Below, piece after piece: positions 27,555 through 36,379 of a stretch of 64,000 bases of DNA (positions are counted from its first letter, which is position 1; every line of letters starts with the position of its first letter). The position numbers were made by a program, and so were the translations under genes. The notes beneath the pieces were generated by a model that was not told where the DNA came from, did not search any database, and worked only from the letters and a program-made list of their open reading frames with translations. The stretch lies in the NCBI GenBank assembly GCA_902605165.1, contig CACLBJ010000004.1, positions 57,347-121,346 of the forward strand, given 5' to 3'. The DNA comes from an uncultured SAR86 cluster bacterium. Its GTDB lineage: Bacteria > Pseudomonadota > Gammaproteobacteria > Magnimaribacterales > D2472.

Positions 27555-28151
27555 ATGATTGAATTTAATAACATTAATCAAGAACCACCTTATCTGCTTT
27601 TCAAAAAAAAATATGACGAAGCTATTGATGCAGGTCAAAAAGCCATTGAAGCTATTTCAATTTCATCTTATAACAAAGAAATGCAAGAGGTTGATTCAAG
27701 ATATGTAAACCTCAAATTCGTTAATAACAATGAATTCATTTTTTTTACCAATTATAATTCCCCGAAGTCAATTGCATTTATTTCTCATAATCAGATCAGC
27801 GCCTTAATTTATTGGTCATCAATAAATGTTCAAATAAGAATGAAGGCGAGAATTCAAAAAACTTCAGACGAATATAATCAAGAGTACTTTAAACATAGAT
27901 CTACAGATAAAAATGCTTTGGCTATAAGTTCAAATCAGTCATCGCCAATACCATCATTTGATCAAGTTATAAAAAAATATAACAAAATTAAAAAAGATAG
28001 AGATTTAAAAATATGTCCACAATACTGGGGCGGATTCTCATTTAGCCCTTTTGAGATAGAATTTTGGGAGGGTAATGCTTCTAGGCTTAACAAAAGAGAT
28101 TTTTATAAGCTTAATGACAACATTTGGCATCACAGCATACTCGAACCATAA
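27555..28151 (+). CDS. pdxH: PdxH-like pyridoxamine 5'-phosphate oxidase family protein
   Basis: FMN-binding split-barrel protein of 198 residues. The C-terminal signature is present as YWGGFSFSPFEIEFWEGNASRL (PdxH: WGGFRVxxxxIEFWQGxxxRLHDR), and FFTNYNSPKS and the YFKHR segment match FMN- and PLP-contacting regions. It is somewhat shorter than E. coli PdxH (218), and the histidine of the RLHDR motif, which contacts PLP, is asparagine here (RLNKR). It is probably a divergent pyridoxine-phosphate oxidase, but a PNPOx-like enzyme of other specificity is possible. It is followed by infC after 99 bases. Confidence 0.72.
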   Translation: MIEFNNINQEPPYLLFKKKYDEAIDAGQKAIEAISISSYNKEMQEVDSRYVNLKFVNNNEFIFFTNYNSPKSIAFISHNQISALIYWSSINVQIRMKARIQKTSDEYNQEYFKHRSTDKNALAISSNQSSPIPSFDQVIKKYNKIKKDRDLKICPQYWGGFSFSPFEIEFWEGNASRLNKRDFYKLNDNIWHHSILEP

Positions 28152-28175
28152 AATTGTTTAAAATAAGTACAATTT
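28151..28175 (+). other. Stem-loop at the end of the pdxH-like gene
   Basis: AAATTGT (28151-28157) and ACAATTT (28169-28175) are exact reverse complements around an 11-base loop, beginning at the last base of the stop codon. No T-run follows. It overlaps a possible infC promoter, so only one of the two readings may be right. Confidence 0.28.
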
Positions 28176-28185
28176 GTTATAGAAT
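28154..28185 (+). promoter_or_regulatory. Possible promoter for the infC block
   Basis: TTGTTT (28154-28159) is followed by the TATAGAAT segment at 28178-28185, at an 18-20 base spacing that can be read as a sigma70-type pair. It would give a leader of about 60 bases before the proposed infC start. The match is weak and overlaps an inverted repeat. Confidence 0.3.
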
Positions 28186-28250
28186 CCGGAACTTATATGG
28201 TGAAAAATTATTATAGACAACAGTCCTTCTTAGCTTATTAAAGGTAATTA

Positions 28251-28787
28251 ATCATAGTTTCCAAGAAAAAAAATTCTGTTCCTCTCAATGAAAGGATATC
28301 CGCTGATAAGGTTATGCTAATAAATACTGATGGAGAAAAATTAGGATCTTTTGGCCTTGAAGAAGCATTGAATTTGGCTCAAAAGGATAATCTTGATTTA
28401 GTACAAGTTTCACCTAGTGGCTCGGAAACAGTTGTATGCAAGATTATGGATTATGGAAAACATATTTTTGCAAAGAAAAAGAGTAGCTCGTCATCCAAAT
28501 CAAAAGTCAAACGAAGGTCTGTAAAAGAAATTAAGTTTAGGCCATCAACAGATGTTGGTGATTACAATATTAAATTAAAAAAGATTAAAAGCTTTATTCT
28601 TGGTGGAGATAAGACTAAAATAAGCGTCCGATTTAGAGGAAGGGAGATCCTAAATAGTGATCTTGGTTTAGAGTTACTAAATAAACTCAAAGAAGAGTTG
28701 ATTGATATTGCTCAAGTAGATCAAGAAGCCTCTCTAGAAGGAAGGCAACTTCTCATGGTTCTTTCACCTCTAAAGAAGAATAACTAG
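28251..28787 (+). CDS. infC: Translation initiation factor IF-3, probable AUC start codon
   Basis: Binds the 30S subunit, keeps ribosomal subunits apart and proofreads start-codon choice. The N-domain has NERISADKVMLINTDGEKLG, the linker and C-domain follow with QVSPSG, CKIMDYGKHIF and KEIKFRPSTDVGDY. The first in-frame ATG (28314) would cut off conserved N-terminal residues. Upstream the frame is open to a TAA at 28245, and there is no ATG, GTG or TTG in it. ATC at 28251 lies 6 bases after AAAGG (28240-28244) and gives 178 residues, close to E. coli IF-3 (180). Rare AUU/AUA/AUC starts are a known autoregulatory device of infC. AUA at 28254 is an alternative. Confidence 0.9.
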   Translation: MIVSKKKNSVPLNERISADKVMLINTDGEKLGSFGLEEALNLAQKDNLDLVQVSPSGSETVVCKIMDYGKHIFAKKKSSSSSKSKVKRRSVKEIKFRPSTDVGDYNIKLKKIKSFILGGDKTKISVRFRGREILNSDLGLELLNKLKEELIDIAQVDQEASLEGRQLLMVLSPLKKNN

Positions 28788-28805
28788 ATTTTTTTGGTAT
28801 TTAAG

Positions 28806-29000
28806 ATGGGATACAAATTAAAAACACATTCTGGAGCTTCAAAGCGTTTTAAAAAGACTGGTTCATCTGTTAAAAGCAGAGGGGCTAATAGGAATCATAT
28901 ATTATCAAAACAATCTACTAAAAGAAAAAGACATAATAGAGGATTAAATAAACTTGAAGGCATAATGCTAAAAATGGCTTCAAGACTCATTAATAAGTAA
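28806..29000 (+). CDS. rpmI: 50S ribosomal protein L35
   Basis: Small basic protein of the large subunit, 64 residues. [18 protein letters not shown] and [12 protein letters not shown] are the L35 signatures. The start is set at ATG 28806, giving [10 protein letters not shown], which aligns with the usual MPKMKTxxGAAKRF; an in-frame TTG at 28794 would add four residues. It lies between infC and rplT as in most bacteria. In E. coli L35/L20 translation is repressed by L20; whether that holds here is not visible. Confidence 0.95.
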   Translation: MGYKLKTHSGASKRFKKTGSSVKSRGANRNHILSKQSTKRKRHNRGLNKLEGIMLKMASRLINK

Positions 29001-29001
29001 T

Positions 29002-29349
29002 ATGCCAAGAGTAACAAAAGCAAAAACAGCTAAAGCAAAACATAAAAAAGTTCTTGCCTCTACAAAAGGTCACTATGGTGCAAGGAGTAGACTGTACAAG
29101 ACCGCAAAACAATCTAATATCAAATCAATGCAATATGCTTTTAGAGATAGAAAAAATAAAAAAAGGTCTTTCAGATCCTTATGGATTTCAAGAATCAATG
29201 CTGCTTCCAGAGAACTAGGCATTTCGTACTCAAAACTTATTAATGGGCTAATAAAAAAGAATATTATTATCGATAGAAAAATATTATCTGACTTAGCCAT
29301 TAACGACGCATCTACTTTTGAGAAAATTGCTAAAACTGCTGTAAAATAG
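29002..29349 (+). CDS. rplT: 50S ribosomal protein L20
   Basis: Early assembly protein of the large subunit, 115 residues, very basic. MPRVTK at the start, [37 protein letters not shown] and [17 protein letters not shown] are diagnostic. One base separates it from the rpmI stop, consistent with the coupled rpmI-rplT arrangement. It ends six bases before pheS. Confidence 0.97.
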   Translation: MPRVTKAKTAKAKHKKVLASTKGHYGARSRLYKTAKQSNIKSMQYAFRDRKNKKRSFRSLWISRINAASRELGISYSKLINGLIKKNIIIDRKILSDLAINDASTFEKIAKTAVK

Positions 29350-29355
29350 AGCTCA

Positions 29356-30081
29356 ATGTCTAATATGGACAAAATAGAGCCACCTTTAATCAAAAAGAGT
29401 TTGGGCTCCCTTCATCCAATCAGTCAAACAAAAGATTTTCTTTTAAAGCTTTTGTCAGAAATTGGTTTCAAAGAAATACATGGTCCAGAAATAGAAAGTG
29501 AGAAGTTTAATTTTGATATGCTTAATATTAAAAAGTCTCATCCAGCGCGACAAATGCATGATACTTTTTATGTTGAAAATAAAAGCAGTGTATTAAGGAC
29601 TCATACTTCTCCAGTCCAGATTAGAGGTATGCTTAATACCAAGCCACCATTAGCATTTACTTCCGCCGGAAAGGTTTATAGAAAAGATGATGATGCAACT
29701 CATCTTCCTATGTTTCATCAGGTAGAAGGAATTTATGTTGATGAAAATGTTACTTTTGCTAACCTTAAAGATCTTATTCATCAAATCCTTCATAATTTAT
29801 TTGGAAAAGATATTGAGATTAGATTCCGTCCATCTTATTTTCCTTTTACAGAGCCATCCGCTGAGGTAGATATTTTATCTGATAATGGAAAATGGCTTGA
29901 AATTCTTGGCTGCGGCATTGTTCATCCAAAAGTCTTAAAAAACTGTAACATTGATGCAAAAAAATATAGTGGGCTGGCTTTTGGTCTTGGCGTTGAAAGA
30001 ATAGCTATGCTTAAATATGGAGTAAATGATATAAGAGATTTTTATAAATCAAATTTAGATTTCTTGGGCCAATTTAAATGA
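29356..30081 (+). CDS. pheS: Phenylalanyl-tRNA synthetase alpha subunit lacking the N-terminal coiled coil
   Basis: Catalytic subunit of PheRS. Class II motifs are all present: HPARQMHDTFYV, the motif-2 strands RTHTSPVQIRGM and RKDDDATHLPMFHQVEG, FRPSYFPFTEPSAEVD, and motif 3 GLAFGLGVERIAML. The protein has only 241 residues against 327 in E. coli. LHPISQT, found at about residue 107 there, is at residue 19 here. The roughly 85-residue N-terminal coiled coil that contacts tRNA-Phe is therefore missing. Only 6 bases separate it from rplT, so no hidden upstream start or frameshift can supply it. It overlaps pheT by four bases. Confidence 0.95.
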   Translation: MSNMDKIEPPLIKKSLGSLHPISQTKDFLLKLLSEIGFKEIHGPEIESEKFNFDMLNIKKSHPARQMHDTFYVENKSSVLRTHTSPVQIRGMLNTKPPLAFTSAGKVYRKDDDATHLPMFHQVEGIYVDENVTFANLKDLIHQILHNLFGKDIEIRFRPSYFPFTEPSAEVDILSDNGKWLEILGCGIVHPKVLKNCNIDAKKYSGLAFGLGVERIAMLKYGVNDIRDFYKSNLDFLGQFK

Positions 30082-31979
30082 AGTTCATATATCAAGATTT
30101 ATTAAACTTCCTATCTGAAGAACCATCTATAGAAGTCTTATCAGATAAACTTTTTCAACTTGGTCATGAGCATGAGATTGATGACAATGTGTTCCTAATG
30201 GAATTTACTCCAAATCGAGGAGACTGTTTGTCATTAAGTGGATTAGCGCGAGACCTTAATATATTTTTTGGAAAAGAAGAACCCTTCAAAGTCTTTGAGG
30301 GAGATATAGATCCTCTTAACTTAAATTTTAAAAATCTATCTACTCAAGCTTGTCCAAAAATTAGTTTTTTGGAGATAGAGATTGAAAAAATCCCTAACAC
30401 ATATGAACCCTTCCTCGAAAACCACTTTTCCATGAGTAGCAATAAAAAAACAAATTTTTTTACAGATGTTTCTAATTATATTTCTTATGAATTGGGTCAG
30501 CCTACTCATTGTTTTGATGCAGATACTATCAGTAATGAATTAGTTTTTGAAAATAGGATTTGCGATGAGTCTTTCAAATCTCTTCTTGGGCATAATATCA
30601 ATCTTTCTGGCAAAAATAGTATTTTTTCTTTAGACAATAAAATTATTAGTCTTGCAGGAGTAATGGGGGGAATGTCTACAGCTTGCACAACAAAAACAAA
30701 AAAAGTACTGGTTGAGTGCGCTTTTTTTGAACCTGAGGCAATTATTGGAAAAAGTGTTAAATATAATCTTACTTCTGATGCAGCGCATAAATTTGAAAGA
30801 GGTGTTGATATTGAAGCACAAGAAAAAGTTCTCAGAAGATTTATTCAAATAGTAAAAGACCATACTGAAATTAAAAGTATTAAAATTCAAACATTTGAAG
30901 ATATTCAATCTCAGAAAGTTCGTATCCCAGTTGACGTGGAAGGAATTAAAAGAATCTTAGGAATAGATCTAGAAGAAAGAGAATATCTGACATATTTGAG
31001 TAAGCTAGGTTTTACTATTGAAAAAGAAATTATAGTTCCATCTCATAGGCATGATGTTATGTCACAAAATGATTTAGCTGAAGAAATTGCAAGAATTATT
31101 GGCTATAACAACATAGAAAGTAATTTTCTAGAAATCAAAAAAATGGCAGATGAATGTTTGGACAATAGTAACAGACTAAAAAATTATCTAATTAAAAATG
31201 GTTTCTCTGAGGTCATTAATTTTCCATTTACAGAAAATAAAAAGGAGAAATCTATTTCTATTGATAATCCATTGGACTCAAACAGGAGTCACCTAAGAAC
31301 CTGCTTGAAAGATTCATTATTAGATAACCTTCTTTATAACGAAAGAAGACAAAAAGATTCAATAAAATTATTTGAAATTAGTGACATTTATTCTAATGAT
31401 AATAAAATTAATTATGAAAAAAAACTAGGGATTGTGATAAGCGGGAGGAGAGGACACAATTATCTAGATTTTTCTAAGAAACTAGACAATGATTACCTGA
31501 GTGAACTATTAAATTATCATTCAGATATACCAGACTTCAACATTGAAGAAATTCATAGATCAGAGCTAAAAACTAAAAAGAAAGACAGAATTTTTTATGT
31601 AGAAATATTAATTGATCAATTACCTGACCATATATTCGAAGACTCAGAGCCGCACTTTGATCAAATTAATTTTATTAAATATCAACCTGTTTCTGAATTT
31701 CCATCTAGCACCAGAGATTTTTCCTTCTCAATTGAAGATTTTAATAAATATGATGCTTTAATTGAATATTTGACAGATTTAAGCGATAAAAATCTCAAGG
31801 ATGCATTTATTTTTGATTTTTATAAAAATCAAAAACTTAATGAGATTAAGGTTGGTATAAGATTAATATTTCAATCATCTTTAACTACTTTATCTGATGA
31901 AGAAATCCAAAAGAGTGTTAACAAGCTCTTAAAACCGATTATGGATTTAGGTGGCGTTTCTATCCCTGGATTAGATTAA
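30078..31979 (+). CDS. pheT: Phenylalanyl-tRNA synthetase beta subunit lacking the EMAP/OB-fold domain
   Basis: Partner of PheS in the (alpha-beta)2 enzyme. Present are the short B1 start, TPNRGDCLSLSGLARDL (residues 44-60), the B3/B4 editing region with YELGQPTHCFD, LAGVMGG, LVECAFFEPEAI and DAAHKFERGVD, a B5 domain (about 275-350), the B6/B7 catalytic-like part, and a C-terminal ferredoxin-like anticodon-binding domain (SSTRDFSFSI to the end). In E. coli PheT (795) the TPNR motif is near residue 157; here it is at 44. The approximately 110-residue OB-fold (EMAP-like) tRNA-binding domain is absent. Total length is 633. Confidence 0.95.
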   Translation: MKFIYQDLLNFLSEEPSIEVLSDKLFQLGHEHEIDDNVFLMEFTPNRGDCLSLSGLARDLNIFFGKEEPFKVFEGDIDPLNLNFKNLSTQACPKISFLEIEIEKIPNTYEPFLENHFSMSSNKKTNFFTDVSNYISYELGQPTHCFDADTISNELVFENRICDESFKSLLGHNINLSGKNSIFSLDNKIISLAGVMGGMSTACTTKTKKVLVECAFFEPEAIIGKSVKYNLTSDAAHKFERGVDIEAQEKVLRRFIQIVKDHTEIKSIKIQTFEDIQSQKVRIPVDVEGIKRILGIDLEEREYLTYLSKLGFTIEKEIIVPSHRHDVMSQNDLAEEIARIIGYNNIESNFLEIKKMADECLDNSNRLKNYLIKNGFSEVINFPFTENKKEKSISIDNPLDSNRSHLRTCLKDSLLDNLLYNERRQKDSIKLFEISDIYSNDNKINYEKKLGIVISGRRGHNYLDFSKKLDNDYLSELLNYHSDIPDFNIEEIHRSELKTKKKDRIFYVEILIDQLPDHIFEDSEPHFDQINFIKYQPVSEFPSSTRDFSFSIEDFNKYDALIEYLTDLSDKNLKDAFIFDFYKNQKLNEIKVGIRLIFQSSLTTLSDEEIQKSVNKLLKPIMDLGGVSIPGLD

Positions 31980-31995
31980 TAAAAATTTATAAATC
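31974..31995 (+). other. AT-rich stem-loop across the pheT stop codon
   Basis: A 22-base near-palindrome from GATT to AATC pairs at nine of ten positions around a two-base centre and includes the stop codon at 31977-31979. No T-run follows. It could slow or end transcription ahead of the export genes, or be chance in AT-rich DNA. Confidence 0.28.
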
Positions 31996-32049
31996 GTAAT
32001 TACTATATTTAAAAAATAAATGTAAAATATTTAAGGGGACCTTTCTTTT

Positions 32050-34323
32050 ATGAAAAAAAATATCAAATATCTTTTTATAGCTCTATTAACTTTATCTTTT
32101 GATAGTTATACCCAGGCTATAGACCCCTCAATTTTATCTCAACTTAGCCCTGAGCAAATTGAGATTGCAAAAGAAGTATATGCTGGCAAAAACTCTACTG
32201 ACATCTTAGTTGAAGAGTTACCAGTTTTAGATGAGTCTTTAACAGTTAGAGACTCTGTTGAGGATTCAAATAAAATTCCTGGTAAAAAATATGGCTATGA
32301 TTTCTTTTCATTAACCCCGACATCCCTGAGTGCAGTTGGAGATCTTCCTCTGCCCAACGATTATAAAATCTCTCTAAGAGATCAATTTACTGTAATTTTA
32401 TCAGGCTCAAAAGATGCAATATTCAACTTAAATGTAAAGCTTGATGGGACAATTTTATTTCCTGAGCTCGGAGCTATTTCTGTTGCTGGATTAAGCTTAC
32501 AAGAAGTTAAAGATAAACTATCAATTTTAATTGAACAATCATATATTGGTGTAAATATTGACATATCAATACAGAACTTAAGCGCCAAAAAAATTACAAT
32601 AGTTGGCGCAGTAAAAACTCCAGGAACCTATCTTATAAATCCCTTTAGTACTATAACTGGAGCATTAGCATACTCAGGAGGAATCTCTGAAATAGGTTCT
32701 CTAAGAGATATTAAATTAATAAGAAAAAATAAAGAATCTTACTCATTTGATTTATATGATTTACTAATTAGAGGGGATAGATCTAAAGACCTTACCATTG
32801 AGGCTGGTGATACTTTATTAGTTAATGCAGCCTCTCAGTTTGTTGATATTAGTGGTGAAGTAAAGCGGCCAGCTGTATATGAAATCAAAGAAGGTGAAAC
32901 TTTGGAAGATGCAATAGACTTTGCACTTGGCTTTAACCGAATAGCAAATAAATCAAATATATCTGTTTCATTTTTAGATTTGAAAGAGGGTTCGATAGTT
33001 AAAAAAAATATTAATAACCTTGATCATAGTCTTCAAAATGCATTGGCTATACAAGTCTTTAATTATGTAAGCGAAGACAATTCTGATATTCAAGTAATTG
33101 GTGCAGTTGAACAGCCAGGCTTTTATGACCTTAAAAAATATAAGAATCTAGAGGACTTAATTGCTAACTTAAAATTCGTTGATGTTTATCCATGGTTAGG
33201 TGTTTTGGAGCAATTTGATGAAGATAGATTACTTAAATCAACTGTCTTGTTTAGCTTAAATGACCCAAGCACATATAAAGACATAGAATTAATGACTAAC
33301 TCCAAAGTTTATTTTGCAGATATTTACAATAGATCAATTGCAGCAAGTAGTGAAAGAACAAATTCTTTGATTTCTGACTATCAATTATTAATAAATCATA
33401 AACAAGGAAGTTTTAGAATGCCTGTTTACGGTAAATTCAATGTATCATCGTTTGTGGATTTGCTAGGTTTAGACATGAGCGATGTTGACAACAAAGCTAC
33501 ATACATAAGCCCGCTTGAAGATATTGTAATAAATGATAATTATAAAAATATGCAATTCAATGCACAAAAATATCATACTATTTCCTTTAAATCGCCTGCG
33601 AATAATCTTATTTCAGTTCAAATTACTGGAGCAGTAGAGTTTCCGGGTACATATGTGCTTAATAATAATTCCACTATTCAAGATTTATACCAATTAGTTG
33701 GTGAATTTAAATCACAAGCCTACCTTAAGGGTATAAGCTTAACTAGAGAAGTCATAAGGCAAAGACAACTCAAATCAATACAAATTTCTAGAGACAGTTT
33801 AAATAAAGCAATGTTAATGAGCGTACAAAAAGGAGAAAACATTGGTGACATAGGTCTCATTCAAGGACTTTCTGAAACAATTGATCCTGATAATCTGGGA
33901 AGATTAGCAGGTGATTTTTCTCCTGATTCTCCAAGCTCATTAGATACAATGTTGTTTAACGGGGATACAATTTTTGTTCCCAAGAATCCAAATTCGGTAA
34001 TTATTATTGGTGAAGTCCTTAATCCTGTTGCTATTAAACACACAAAAAAAATGACCTTGCAATCTGCAATCAATGGAGCAGGGGGCTTTCAAGAATATGC
34101 AGATAAAAGAAAGGTATATGTTATAAAGGCAAATGGCGTAGTTCAAAAAAGTAGTAAAAACATTTTTGTTCAAAATTTTAATTTAGAACCTGGAGATACG
34201 ATAGTGGTTCCTAGGAAAATCATTAGTCAAAATCCTGCTATACAAGCACTAGTTCCTTATACAAATATTTTGTCTGATTTAGCATTTTCTGCAGCCGCTC
34301 TGGATAATTTGTCTAGTAATTAA
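32050..34323 (+). CDS. Polysaccharide export protein with PES and several SLBB domains (Wza/GfcE-like)
   Basis: Periplasmic or outer-membrane exporter component for capsule/exopolysaccharide. A signal peptide covers about residues 1-23 (hydrophobic LFIALLTLSF, then TQA), without a lipobox cysteine, unlike E. coli Wza. A poly-export domain lies at about 100-175 (YKISLRDQFTVIL, VKLDGTILFPELGAISVAGLSLQEVKDKL). SLBB units follow, recognisable by repeated phrases such as ITIVGAVKTPGTYLI, VDISGEVKRPAVYEI, IQVIGAVEQPGFYDL, VQITGAVEFPGTYVL and VIIIGEVLNPVAI. At 757 residues it is twice the size of Wza. It has a strong RBS (AAGGGGA). The YjbH-like gene follows 12 bases later. Confidence 0.88.
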   Translation: MKKNIKYLFIALLTLSFDSYTQAIDPSILSQLSPEQIEIAKEVYAGKNSTDILVEELPVLDESLTVRDSVEDSNKIPGKKYGYDFFSLTPTSLSAVGDLPLPNDYKISLRDQFTVILSGSKDAIFNLNVKLDGTILFPELGAISVAGLSLQEVKDKLSILIEQSYIGVNIDISIQNLSAKKITIVGAVKTPGTYLINPFSTITGALAYSGGISEIGSLRDIKLIRKNKESYSFDLYDLLIRGDRSKDLTIEAGDTLLVNAASQFVDISGEVKRPAVYEIKEGETLEDAIDFALGFNRIANKSNISVSFLDLKEGSIVKKNINNLDHSLQNALAIQVFNYVSEDNSDIQVIGAVEQPGFYDLKKYKNLEDLIANLKFVDVYPWLGVLEQFDEDRLLKSTVLFSLNDPSTYKDIELMTNSKVYFADIYNRSIAASSERTNSLISDYQLLINHKQGSFRMPVYGKFNVSSFVDLLGLDMSDVDNKATYISPLEDIVINDNYKNMQFNAQKYHTISFKSPANNLISVQITGAVEFPGTYVLNNNSTIQDLYQLVGEFKSQAYLKGISLTREVIRQRQLKSIQISRDSLNKAMLMSVQKGENIGDIGLIQGLSETIDPDNLGRLAGDFSPDSPSSLDTMLFNGDTIFVPKNPNSVIIIGEVLNPVAIKHTKKMTLQSAINGAGGFQEYADKRKVYVIKANGVVQKSSKNIFVQNFNLEPGDTIVVPRKIISQNPAIQALVPYTNILSDLAFSAAALDNLSSN

Positions 34324-34335
34324 TTTAAAAACTAG

Positions 34336-36285
34336 ATGAAGAAATATATTTTAATATGTTTACTATCAACTTTTTTTAGTCAATCAACATTTTCAGATAG
34401 TTTTACCTATAACTCATATAACAATCATGGTGTAATTGGCCTCATAAATATGCCAACAGCGAGATTTTATAATGAAAGTTCTTATGGTGTAATTCTTTAT
34501 CATGGTGATCCTGATCAGAAGATTACCCTAACTTCCTCTCCATATGATTGGCTTGAAGCCTCTTTTTTTTATGCAAATATTAAGGATAAACCATATTGCA
34601 AGGTTTTCTCAGATCCAGTTTGTGCTCAAGACTATAAAGATAAGGGATTTAACTTCAAGATTAAATTAAAAGATGAGGGAAAATTACCAGCCCTAGCAAT
34701 TGGAATAAATGATATTGCTGGAACAGGCTTATATGGATCAGAATATATTGTTGCAAGTTATGGGATAAAGAATATTGATTTCCATTTCGGTTTGGGGTGG
34801 GGAAAACTTAATGGATCAGATTTTAGTTTTGAAAACCCTTTTGGAAAGATAAGTAAAGAATTCTTTAATAGACCGCCTGAAATCGATGGCGGTGGTCAGT
34901 TTGAGGCATCAAGATATTTTTCAGGTGAAAAAGCCTCACCATTCTTTGGAATTTCCTATGCCCCAAATGATAGATATTTAATTAAATTTGAGCATGATTC
35001 AACCCTTACACCAGGTCAAATAGGATATGAGCTTCCTGCACAAAGTTATTCATTTGGAATTGATTTTAACTTAACAAAAAATTTTACTATTGGTATCTCA
35101 AATGAGAGAGGTAATTCAACGACAGTAAGATTTTCCTACAAAAATAATCCTAAAGTAAGCAAACCTAGATATATTTACAAACAACCTAAACACAATGATG
35201 ATGATACTGAATACGTTAAATTCATAAGAAATTTAAATCAAAATGGGATCGGCGTTGACAGAATTCTTGAGACATCTGACCAAATAGGTATTCAGCTTTC
35301 TCAGTTTGTTCATCCAAATTTAGATATTATTGATGAGATTATCAGAAAGGCAACTTATGATGCTGGTCTGAAGAAACCTATTAAAAAAGATATAAGGATT
35401 GTAGATCTAAAGGCAAAGACTGAATACAGCACCTCCTTTGAGAAAAATGCAAAATTGATATATCAAAGGCAAGCTAAGAAGAAATTTAAAACTAAAACTA
35501 ACCTTGCTTTAAGGCCTTTCTTGGCTTCAAGAGAAGAATTCTTTAAAGGAGCGCTAATGCTTGAAAACAACACTGAGTATAGCATTTTGGATAACTTTTT
35601 CTTTTCATCTAATTTAAAGTATTCCTTGATTGATAATTTTGATGACCTTAAATATCCACCAGTTGATACCTACCCAGCTCAAGTAAGATCAGATGTTAAG
35701 GATTATCTTAAAAATTTTGATAATGGGTTATTTATTGGAAGAGCTCAACTAGATTATCATTTATCCCCTAGAGAAAATCACCACATTATGTTGTCAGCTG
35801 GAATCTTAGAAGAAATGTTCAACGGCGCAGGATTTGAGTACCTCTATTTCAAACAAGAGTCCAATTATGCAATTGGTATAGAGATATTTGATGTTCAAAA
35901 GAGAGATTATGAAATGCGTTTCGGAACACTGGACTACAGGAATACCACAGGCCACATAAATTTTTATTACAGGAATTATAATTATTTACCTTTCGATGCA
36001 AAAATTTCTTATGGTGAGTATCTTGCAGGTGATGAGGGAATAACAATTGATCTTTCAAGATCTTTCCCAAATGGAACAAAATTTGGCATATTTGCCTCTT
36101 TTACAGATGTTTCAAGTGATCAGTATGGAGAGGGAGGATTTGATAAAGGAATATACTTTAATGTTCCTGTCTTTGGCAACCTCATAAATTATTCTTGGAG
36201 ACCCCTCACCAAAGACCCTGGTGCAAAATTGATTAGAAAAAATAGTCTGCATGATCTTTTAGTGAAATTTAGACCAATTAATTAA
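34336..36285 (+). CDS. YjbH-type outer-membrane exopolysaccharide protein
   Basis: 649 residues with a signal peptide (MKKYILICLLSTFFSQSTFS). NHGVIGLINMPTARFYNESSYGV is the typical opening of YjbH/GfcD proteins, followed by alternating beta strands to the end, predicted as an outer-membrane barrel. E. coli YjbH has about 700 residues and is linked to exopolysaccharide. It lies 12 bases after the SLBB exporter, so the two probably form the outer-membrane exit for the glycan made by the locus at 863-27461. Its stop lies in TTAATTAA; no clear terminator is seen. Confidence 0.87.
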   Translation: MKKYILICLLSTFFSQSTFSDSFTYNSYNNHGVIGLINMPTARFYNESSYGVILYHGDPDQKITLTSSPYDWLEASFFYANIKDKPYCKVFSDPVCAQDYKDKGFNFKIKLKDEGKLPALAIGINDIAGTGLYGSEYIVASYGIKNIDFHFGLGWGKLNGSDFSFENPFGKISKEFFNRPPEIDGGGQFEASRYFSGEKASPFFGISYAPNDRYLIKFEHDSTLTPGQIGYELPAQSYSFGIDFNLTKNFTIGISNERGNSTTVRFSYKNNPKVSKPRYIYKQPKHNDDDTEYVKFIRNLNQNGIGVDRILETSDQIGIQLSQFVHPNLDIIDEIIRKATYDAGLKKPIKKDIRIVDLKAKTEYSTSFEKNAKLIYQRQAKKKFKTKTNLALRPFLASREEFFKGALMLENNTEYSILDNFFFSSNLKYSLIDNFDDLKYPPVDTYPAQVRSDVKDYLKNFDNGLFIGRAQLDYHLSPRENHHIMLSAGILEEMFNGAGFEYLYFKQESNYAIGIEIFDVQKRDYEMRFGTLDYRNTTGHINFYYRNYNYLPFDAKISYGEYLAGDEGITIDLSRSFPNGTKFGIFASFTDVSSDQYGEGGFDKGIYFNVPVFGNLINYSWRPLTKDPGAKLIRKNSLHDLLVKFRPIN

Positions 36286-36324
36286 AAGAATATGTTTTTT
36301 TTAGATACATTTTAATGAAAAATA

Positions 36325-36353
36325 TTGTTTTTAAATCAACTTTTATGCATAAT
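36325..36353 (+). promoter_or_regulatory. Sigma70-type promoter of the secreted repeat-protein gene
   Basis: TTGTTT (36325-36330), a 17-base spacer and CATAAT (36348-36353) form a good -35/-10 pair. The start would be near 36360, just ahead of the Shine-Dalgarno AAGAGGA and the ATG at 36380, so the leader would be short. Confidence 0.5.
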
Positions 36354-36379
36354 CTTATCTTTAAGAGGAAACTATTTTC

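Noticed and set aside
29350..29360. Frameshift or missed start as explanation of the short PheS
   Set aside because: The rplT stop is 6 bases upstream and the sequence between shows no PheS-like residues.
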